A stretch of 64,000 bases of DNA from positions 17,741,854 through 17,805,853 of the forward strand of contig CM022665.1 in NCBI GenBank assembly GCA_012295275.1, in the 5' to 3' direction. The notes under the pieces are model-generated. The model searched no databases. It saw only the letters and a program-made list of their open reading frames with translations, and was not told where the DNA came from. This document shows positions 38,660 through 48,203 of the stretch, in pieces. The stretch's first letter is position 1. Each line of letters begins with the position of its first letter. Source of the stretch: Chrysomallon squamiferum. Its lineage: Eukaryota > Mollusca > Gastropoda > Neomphalida > Peltospiridae. The translations under genes were made by a program, and so were the position numbers.

Positions 38660-39697
38660 GTAAGTATTTCATTTGTTTATTTATTTATTTTATCTTTAAA
38701 AAAAAAAATATATATATATATAAAGAAGATTTTAAAACGAATCCCGAACTTTTCAAAATTTATTGTACAATTGCAAGAATAAGTTAAACTGAAAAAATAT
38801 TTCCAAATTTCTGGTTTTCGATAACGATAAAATACGAGGATAAAATAAGAAATGAAGGTTTCTTTATTGACGTCACTTTGTACATAGAACAGAGAATAAA
38901 ACACGCCAATTTACCATATCTAACCCAATCTTTAAAATAAAATAAAAATCTAAGAAAGGAAACAAAACAAAAAAAACAAAAATACAAGAAGAAAGGCAAT
39001 TCCTTGCAACTATATACAATACATTCAGGTTATTTGTTAGTGCGCATAATTATTTTAATATTTGTTTTGGACAGAGGTTTCAGAGATTGATTTGAACGAG
39101 GACGGAATTTTAGACTCATCCGAGTTAACACAGTCTGGTATGAACGAGAGAGACGTACAGGATTTGAGAGAACTTCTCAATCTGGACGGTAAGGGCAGTT
39201 ACGAAAAAAAAATAAAAAAAATAAATAAATAAATAAACAAATAAATAAAAACAGTTACATGGGATACGGGACGGATATGTGGGAATTATCCACTTATTAC
39301 TTGAATTATTACATTTCACAAAGATAAATAACAATTTTATGTTGGTCATAAATCTTACATAAATCTCATTTCTAGATCCGATCCTTTATATAATTAATTT
39401 AAAATATATTTTAGGAAATTAATGGCCTGCTAACACATTATTTTTACATGATTTATATCCCCACTTCTCAAAATGTTGGACCATCACTGATGTGTAATAA
39501 TATGTACGTATTAGCTCTTGTATTTTTACAACACATAAACAATTATGCTGGTCTCCAAACATCTATACAGATTGCTAATCATTACTTTGAAGACTTCTAT
39601 TATTTTAGGTAGTTTTAATTATGTGGTTTGTTTTGTTACAGGTAAATCCGACATCAAGGTGAATGACGTGAAGAGAGCACTGGAGATGTTAGATTAA
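38479..39697 (+). CDS. Small secreted EF-hand protein with basic, Tyr-rich N-terminal segment (116 aa)
   Basis: Three exons, 38479-38659, 39075-39188 and 39642-39697, join in phase 1 each time to give 116 residues. Residues 1-20 (MNKAGILLLLVLVSMTASDA) look like a signal peptide. Next comes a strongly basic stretch (WLIRRVKRFIKRTLN, FRSRRRV) and a Tyr/Pro patch (PPYYHPYYYSP) ending GKR. Exon 2 has a canonical EF-hand loop, DLNEDGILDSSE, with D1, N3, D5, G6, D9 and E12. The C-terminal KSDIKVNDVKRALEML looks like a decayed second hand. The ATG lies right after an AG, so an untranslated upstream exon is likely. AATAAA is at 39,739; a spliced 3' UTR exon near 40,478 is also possible. The role is unknown: the Lys-Arg sites could be processed to a peptide, or the whole could be an extracellular calcium-binding protein. 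I do not recognise the family. Confidence 0.8.
39075..39188 (+). CDS. EF-hand gene exon 2: EF-hand loop
   Basis: The acceptor GGACAG and donor GTAAGG flank a 114-nt exon. It encodes VSEIDLNEDGILDSSELT and the following helix ERDVQDLRELLNLDG. Its core is nearly identical to the inverted copy near 30 kb. Confidence 0.87.
39642..39697 (+). CDS. EF-hand gene exon 3: C-terminus
   Basis: Follows TTTTGTTACAG and encodes GKSDIKVNDVKRALEMLD then TAA. The split codon GGT completes correctly from exon 2. Confidence 0.82.
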
Positions 39698-40884
39698 TAA
39701 TCCAGTAAAAACTCTGAGGTACGTGCTGTCTGTTATCCAATAAAACATATAAATACACTGTTATTAATATTAATATCACATAACCACTCTCAGTGGCTTT
39801 AGACTAATAAGTAACGGGATCAGTTATCAGAACAGGAACTCACAGATAATCAGTGAGGAATATAAAACCACACCGTCTTCTCTGCAACTGATCTTCTAAC
39901 ATACTGGCAATGGTAGTTGATCCAGGTTCAACGACAACTACACGCTCTTCTCTTTTACTAATCCTTTAACAGTTTCACTAATTCTTATATGCTTTAACCT
40001 TTCTCTTTAGTCCCTAACTAATCCTTTAATACTGTTTTTTTTTTTTTTTTTTCGGGGGGGTTGTTGTTGTTTTTACTGATCCTTTGACATACTTTTTATT
40101 AATCAGTTAGCACTTTTTAACTAATTTTTTTAATATTCTTTAGTTAATCGTTTAACAATATTAAAATAATCTTTTAACACTTTTTATTAACCCTGTAATA
40201 CAGTTGAACTAATTCTTTTCACTAATCCTTTGTGACATTTTAATTAATTCTCTAATAGTTTAACTAATCCGTTTACATTCATTCAATAATCCACTATCAA
40301 ATTTTAAGTAATCATCTACCTCTTTAACTAACACATCTTAAATATTCATATATATTTCGGTCGTCCACGAACAATAATTGTTTTGTATTTTCTTTCAGTC
40401 TTTTTTTCTTTTATTATTTATTATTTTTATTGCTGTTATTTCTTCTAATATACAAATATTTAAAAAATTATTTTCAGGTTATTGTATTCACAAAAGACTT
40501 CAAAGAAGTAAATGAAGATGAAATAAATAAAAGTTATATAAAAAGTTCTCTGGTTTATATCTGTTTATTTTAGATATCTCCTCTCCCAATTACTAAGGTC
40601 TGATTTCAATTTTGTATGGTAATTCTAAACGCAGTTAACTTTAATATTTTCAGTTATTTAATAGCCATTATTTAGTTTTAAGTGTGCGGCCATTTTCAAG
40701 ATATGACCAATATTATGATGTAGAGGTTAGGATTAAAAAAAAAATAAAAAAAAAAAAAAAATCCCCCGAAACAAACAATCCTTTCTTTCGACTTATTTTA
40801 TTATTTTATTTATTTTTTAATTTATTACTTAAGATAATTAAGAAAACTAAAATATAATGAAATAAAAATTCTAGAATCCAATTA
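39698..40884 (+). other. 3' UTR and flank of the EF-hand gene
   Basis: No further coding sequence. A degenerate array with ACTAATCCTTTAACA as core fills about 39,950-40,335. A possible 3' UTR splice runs from GAG|GTACGT near 39,720 to TTTCAG near 40,477, followed by several AATAAA signals. Confidence 0.5.
39950..40335. repeat. Degenerate minisatellite, ACTAATCCTTTAACA core
   Basis: About fifteen diverged copies at 20-30-bp spacing, interrupted by a T/G run near 40,032-40,060. It is similar in style to the TTAACCCTTTATATT array at 7.6 kb. Confidence 0.65.
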
Positions 40885-40929
40885 TTTACAGGCTACAGTG
40901 TACAGTTGTTTAATTAATTTGGTGTTTTG

Positions 40930-40995
<66 letters not shown>

Positions 40996-41833
40996 AAGAA
41001 CAAATTAAAAAAAATTAATAATAAATGGGTTTGAGAATAATATACAGAAACAACAGTATGATAACATAAGATGGAGTTTCTGAATTTGAATTTGATTTTG
41101 AATTTATTATTATAAAATGAACAACAGTCATATTACAAAGTTTATTTATAGATATAAAAAATAATAGTCATTTAGTAAAGGATTAAAAAACTGTTGGTGA
41201 AGATCTAGAAATGTTTAGGTGGGGGTGTTTACCTATTTGAAAAAAAAAAAAAAATAATAATATATATACGAGAGACCATACTCTTTCACGATTTCCACCT
41301 GTACGTTTCAGTTTTCCTGTAATTGTTCAGTGAACTACATATATTAATTAAATTAATTTTGCACATTTTACGGTATAAAATCTAGACTCATCAAGTGTCA
41401 TCATATTTAATTAATGTCCGCGATATTAAGTTCCGGTTATGGCGGCCTGAGAACGGAAGTGAGAAAGTGTTATATATATGTGAAGAGATGCGTTATCGTT
41501 AGTGATTGTATCTCACTTATAACGTTATTCATTTCGCCAAACTATAAATGAAAAGTACAAATAAGGCCACGTAAACAAACGTTTTGTTTGTCATAGATGT
41601 TGTCGATGAATTGTAAATAATTTAATTATCTATTTTAAAAAACGAAACAAACAATGATAATTTTTTTTTATAATTTTTCTCCAAAAGGGTGCATCACTAC
41701 AAAGAAAAAATAAATTAAAAATAATTTTTATTATCATCATCATCATCATTATTATTGTTGTTATTACTTTGAAATTAGATTATGGACATGACATGATTTT
41801 TGATATCAATGCAAAGGAGAAAAAAACCCACAC

Positions 41834-41864
<31 letters not shown>

Positions 41865-42158
41865 TAAAAATAAAAATAAAAATAAAAATAAAAATAAAAA
41901 TAAATAAATAAAATAAAATAAAAATAAAAGATCAAAATAATATAAATCAATCAATCAATCAATAAATAGTTTAATATTATTTTCTCCAAGACGAAATTAA
42001 AATATCCAAGATTTGATTATGAGTTGAATCCATCGACAGTACCGGTACCGGACCAATTAGAGTTTATTACACAAAAAAAAAATTCACGTCAAAAGATGAT
42101 TTGATCCAAGCAGTCCAAATCAGTTTTTCAAGTTTACCATGTCTCCTACTAATCTTTA

Positions 42159-42189
<31 letters not shown>

Positions 42190-43257
42190 TTTTTATTATT
42201 TATTTTAAATAAAGATTTAGTTCAAAATGATATTATAATAACACGGAAATGATTAATATTCTCTATTTTTTTGTGTGGAAATATATATTATATCTATTTC
42301 TTACGTGACAATAAACCAGTAAATGTTTAGTAATTTTTTGTAATTTTAAATTACAGTGAGTTTTTGATATTTTACTACTACTGTTACTACTGTTATTGAT
42401 TTTGTTGTTACTATCATCACCATTACTACTACTACTTCTAGTACAGTAATTGTTCCAATCTGTTATTTATAAACTGTCAGTAATTTCATTGTGTATACAC
42501 GTATGCATACAAAACTGAAAAAAAAAAAAAAAAAAAAGAAAAATGAAGAAGCAACATTTCTTTTCAAAAACGTGCACTTTTAACAAAATAAGACAATTTC
42601 GAAATAAATGTTTTAGTATGACATAATGCAATCACTGAGCATTAAAACAAAACTAAATTATTGTTCATTCACAGATACCTGCACCAGTCACAGTCTTAAC
42701 ACTATATTTAAAACAAACAAAAAACAATACATTTTACAATAAACAGTAACAGTAGCGAGGAAAATAGTTACTTTACGTCAGTGACATTCTTTAATAATCC
42801 TGCCCTAATATATATTGGATAATTAACATCTATTGTCATCCGATAAATACTGTGTTTACTTTTCAATTCAGTATTAACAGAAACACACAGACAAAATAAT
42901 TACTAAATACAAAAAATACAACAAACAAACAAACAAACAAACAAATATATGAATAAAAGCAAAATTAAAATATTAAAGTAAACATTAATCAAAATTCGAT
43001 TTACTCAAATTCATTGCAAAAATGTTTATATTTTCCTGTTATTGTTATTATTTATTTACTTATTCAGTTAGTTATTTAGTTTTGTTGTAATAGTTATTGT
43101 TGTTGTTGTTATTATTATTATTATTATTATTATGATTTCAAATCACTTTCATAATTTCTGCAAAATTTATATCAACTAGGATCATGGTAAAAAGTTTTCT
43201 CAGCTCCATCTTCACAATTTTATATTTCAAACTGTTGATCCCGTCTTGATGAAAACA
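40885..43257. repeat. Segmental duplication copy A
   Basis: It parallels copy B. Landmarks are TACAGTTGTTTAATTAATTTGG, a GA tract (40,935-40,994), GTATGATAACATAAGATGGA, TTCCGGTTATGGCGG (about 41,431), AAACGTTTTGTTTGTCAT, ACTTTTAACAAAATAAGAC and TAATAATCCTGCC. It ends in the duplicated glycosyltransferase exon at 43,138-43,256. Confidence 0.8.
43138..43256 (-). pseudogene. Duplicated terminal exon of the beta-1,4-glycosyltransferase
   Basis: The minus strand encodes [20 protein letters not shown], then LFTMILVDINFAEIMKVI and a stop, nearly the same as the last exon of the gene at 46,058. The copy lacks the first part of that exon and its AG acceptor; a stop lies a few codons upstream. It is therefore a truncated exon copy, probably not used. 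The frame is intact in what remains, which suggests a fairly recent copy. Confidence 0.82.
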
Positions 43258-43610
43258 CGTTTGATTCACATGTCACCGAACAGTCAAAATAAAAATTTAG
43301 TTAAAATATAATAAAATTATATAAATATTGTTTTGTTTATAGCCACTAATAAAAGTAATTTTATTGAAGAAAAAGAAGAAGAATGACTAAATAATAATAT
43401 TAATGGACAGAAAGAAACAGAAACAAATTCAGATGCTGGGAACTGAACCCGGGCCACTTTCGTGGAATAGGAAGTTAATAAGAATATTATGAAACTTACT
43501 TTGCATAATAGTTAATGCATGTTACGTAGATATGTTTAAAGTGTAAACTGCTATGTGCAGACAGCACGAAACGTACAGTACACAACATAGATGTTCAATT
43601 ACTTTGTTAT

Positions 43611-43660
<50 letters not shown>

Positions 43661-43945
43661 AAAAAAAAAAAAAGAAAAAGAAATGGGTTTGGGAATAATA
43701 TATAAAAACACAAGTATGGTGACATAAGATAGAATTTCTGAATTTGAATTAGAATTTATTATTATAAAATGAAAATAAAATTTATAAAAAATATATACAC
43801 ATAAATCTATCTATCTATCTCTCTATCTCTATACCGTTTTAGGCAGGGGTTTATGAACATAGTTAAAATTTGAAATGAAATAGGGGATGAAGGGTTTGTA
43901 GAAATGAAAAGTTCAGAAAAAATAATTTGAATAAATGCGTAAGTA

Positions 43946-44004
<59 letters not shown>

Positions 44005-44454
44005 ATACTTAATGTAAGCAATATAAAGTTCCTCTTATGGCGTTTTGAAAACGGAAATGTGGAAATAATATGAATGTGTAAAGAGATAGAGTTATCGTTA
44101 CTGAGTGCATCTCGCCGATAACAACGTTATACAGTTCACCAGTTTTAAACATAAAATACAAAGGCGACGTAAGCAAACGTTTTGTTTATCATCCCATCCG
44201 TGATTAATGTTGCCTAATGAATTGTAAATAATTTGATTATAATTTTTTTTTTTTTTTTTTAAATAAGAAACAAACAATTATAATTTTAAAAATGGAAGAA
44301 AACATAAAAAAGAAAGAAAGAAGAGACTAATACAGCGCATTAGAAAAATATATTATTAAATTATTGTTGTTGTTACTTTAAAATTCGATTATGGATATGA
44401 CTAAATCCCTTCCGATTTTTATATGAACACCCGGGGGGGGGGAAATAATAATAA

Positions 44455-44493
<39 letters not shown>

Positions 44494-46057
44494 AATAAAT
44501 AAATAGCATAAATTTATTTTCTTCGAGGCTACGAAAGAAAAAGATCAAAGCTTTCATCATCAGCTGAATCTATCAACAGTATGGCCAATGTAAATAACCG
44601 AAATGTGCTGTATTACACACAAAAAAAGTGGTTTTAAATGAACCAATCCAATTCCGTCTTTCAAGTTTATCATGTTTACTGTGATTTATAATAATCTTTT
44701 TATTTGTTATTTTATTTTATTATTTTATTTATTTTTTTAAAATATTTTTTCCTCCTTAATTTACATTTAATAACACGGAAATTATTCTTTTTCTTTTTTT
44801 ATTGCAGGTAAAAAAAATAAAAAAAAATAGAAAAGACTCCATGTTCTGTGCATATTTAGTAATTCCTTTTATTTTTAAATTAGAGTGTGTTGTTATTTTA
44901 CTATTACAACTACTGCAAAAGTTTTTATAACTACTATTATCTCTATTGTTATTAGTTACTGTAATTATTATTGATATTATTTTATTGTCATTGTTATTAT
45001 CATTATTATTGTTGTTGCTATTAATAACATTATCATCATTATTATCATCATGAATATTGTTATTACTACTAAAACTACTGCTACTGCTACAGTAATTTTT
45101 CCAATCAGTTATTTATAAATTATCAATAATTAATTTTCATTATGTATGTATGTAAAAGTAAAAAAATTAAAAATTAAAAAAAAGGTACACCTTTAACAAA
45201 ATAAGACAAAGTCTAAACATTAGAAATAAATGTTTTGATCTGATATATTATAATCACAGAGCATTAACTACACTTCATTATTATTCATTGAAAATTAGCA
45301 CGCACACTGGTACTTACAACTGTTTTAAGCCTATTGCCAACCCCCTTAAAAAAATGTATTTACAACAAATATTAACAGTAATGAGGAAAATATATTTACA
45401 GCCATTTTGTCATTTGTAAACATACATATTTGATAATCCTGCCACAATAATTACTTGATAATTAACATTTTCTGTGATCTGATAAATATTAAACTCAGGA
45501 AAAGGTTGACTTTTTTTCTGTATTGTAACACTAAGACACACAGACATAAACAATTACTAAATCCAAATTACTTTATTGACAAGAATGTTTCTGCAGTTTC
45601 ATCTTAGAGGTGTGGTATTTATATCTTCCTGAAAAAAAAAAACATTAAAAAAAATTATAATAATAAAAAAGTAAATGATGATGATGATGATAATAATAAT
45701 AATAACATTAAAATGCTTTATATTAAATTAAACATGAATCACAATTTAATTCATATAAATATATTTCTATGTTTGTATTATTATTATTATTATTTTTATT
45801 CTCACTTTTTTTTTATTAATATTCTTTTTTATCATTTTCATCATAATTATCATCATCATCTTACTGTTCTGATCATTATTATCATCATTATATTATCATT
45901 CTCATCATATAATTATAATCATTAATTCATTAGCATTATCATTAATTATCATCTTATTATCATTAAATTATTAATAGAAATATTAATAAATTATTATTAT
46001 TATTATTATTAAACTATCATCATCATCATTATTATTATTACTATTATTATCATTATT
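43258..46057. repeat. Segmental duplication copy B
   Basis: It starts with TTTGATTCACATGTCACC like copy C, carries a tRNA-Glu relic and a GA tract (43,615-43,657), then a CA tract (43,951-44,000), a decayed TTCCTCTTATGGCG version of the copy A segment, AAACGTTTTGTTTATCAT, CTTTAACAAAATAAGAC and TTTGATAATCCTGCC. It ends next to the functional last exon of the glycosyltransferase gene. Confidence 0.8.
43429..43466 (-). pseudogene. tRNA-Glu fragment in duplicated segment
   Basis: AGATGCTGGGAACTGAACCC and GGGCCACTTTC on the plus strand match the acceptor, T arm and variable loop of tRNA-Glu. The anticodon and D arms are gone. It sits at the same place in its segment as the relic at 31,151. Confidence 0.7.
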
Positions 46058-46205
46058 TCAAATTACTTTCATAATATCAGCAGGATTTATATCAACTAGG
46101 ATCCAAGTAAAAAGTTTTCTCAGCTCCATCTTCACAATTTTATATTTCAAACTGTTGATCCCGTCTTGATGAAAACGTTTTGGTGCTTCCTTTAGCAATT
46201 TAATT
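46058..46205 (-). CDS. bre-4-like: GT7 gene exon 6: C-terminus
   Basis: Follows TTAACTTGCAG. It encodes the family's C-terminal segment [12 protein letters not shown], then [18 protein letters not shown] and TGA. A second, truncated copy lies at 43,138-43,256. Confidence 0.92.
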
Positions 46206-48159
46206 CTGCAAGTTAAAACAAGGAACAGTATTTCTCTTTGCTAATGATCAAAAAGGTTTGTATTTTGCTATGTAGTACACCTTAAAAATATTTCCATTAA
46301 TTCATAAAACTTTTTCATGCAATAGGTAGTGTAAAAAATAAAATAAAATAAAAATAAAATATAATGAAATAAAAACGTACAATAAATAATAATCTTTTCT
46401 ACATAGTCCATAAAAATTGCTTACACTGATTTCAAAGGGGAATAACTTTAACATAAAATATATCTCTGATTTGTCCAAGGTAGATAATTCAACATAAATT
46501 ATCTGAAAACAATCATCATTATTTTTTAAAAGAAATTTAATTTGATTTAAATTAAAAAGTAACTATGAAAGCATAGCCACTTATTTACTTTACTTTTTTA
46601 AAATTTAATTTAATTTAATTTAATTATATTTTATTTTATTTAATTTTTTTATTATTTTTAAATATTCACATAAAATGTCATAAATTTAAATTTTTAAAAA
46701 CCTTTACCTCTTTGGATTTGGAATATTCTTGGCATGAGCTAGCATCTTGTATCTTGCTATGTCAGATGAGTAGCGAACAACAGAAAAATTGTGACTCTGA
46801 ATTCTTCATGTTCATTTCAGAGAATAAAAACAATAATAATAATAATAATAGTAGCAGTAGTAGTAGAAACAAGTTAATGATGATTATGTTGATAATAATA
46901 GCAATAATAATAAAATATTGATGATATTATAATAATGAATAATGATGATAATTACAATAATGATTAATGATGATAATTACAATAATGAATAATGATGATG
47001 ATAATGTTGGTAATAATAATTATTATAAATTAATAACAACAGTAATAGATTAAAAATGATATTATTATTAATAATAATTATAGCTAGAATAAGATAAAAT
47101 TTATACACTGTAATTTATATCAAACTGAATTGATTTTTCTTGTATGTAAATTTTATATATGTCATGCATATTAATACATAATCTGAAATGACATTAATTA
47201 ATTTTATAGTAAAGGCAAGTATCTCTAATTTATACTAATTCTCCAATATAGAGATTATAAACAAAGTATTATCAAACCTTAGCATTTTCATCTATAAAGA
47301 AATAAAATAAAAAAAAGAGAAAAAAAAAAAAAAAAGAGAGAGATATTCTAAATTGTAAAAAGTAAAGTTTTAAAGACACATAACTCTAGAACCAAATAAT
47401 TCTCTAATATGAAAGTTACAAAGTTTTCACCTTCTAAACATATCATCATCCTCACCACCCCAGCCAAAGTATTTATTAGAAAAACCATTTATTTTAGTGA
47501 AGTGGTCTCTAGTCAATGCACTAACCCCTCCAAATATTGTGGAATATGGTAACCTAGAAATAAATAAATAATGTTTGAATTAGAGTAAAAATGTAATATT
47601 TAACATGAAAATAGATAATACTTATATAGATTAATAAATAAATTTCAACAACAATAATAATAAATTAATGAATTTATTTGTTCATTAAAAACCAACAACT
47701 AAAAATACAGTGAAAAAATTAATAAATAGTTAAATAAGTACATATATTTAACAACAACAGAAGAATAATATTTAATAAAATTTTAAGAATTAAAAAGTAA
47801 AGTAGTTAAGTAAATAAAGTTCAGATTTAATACAAAAATAATAATAATGTAAACTGTAAAAAAAAATTATAAATAAATATATAAATATATATATGACAAA
47901 TTCAATACAAAACATATATAGGTAATTAATAAATTTTAAATAAATTTTAAATATTGATAAATGAAATGAAATAAAGTATATGAAATAAAATAAAATAAAA
48001 TAAAATAAAATAAAATAAAATAAAATAAAATAAAATTAAATTAAATTAAATTAAAATTAGATGAAATATAATAAAAATAAAATTAAAAGAAAGAAAAAAT
48101 AAAATAAAACGTAAAAATAAAAATAAAACTGAAAGAATAATAAATTAACTTATCTGTAA

Positions 48160-48203
<44 letters not shown>

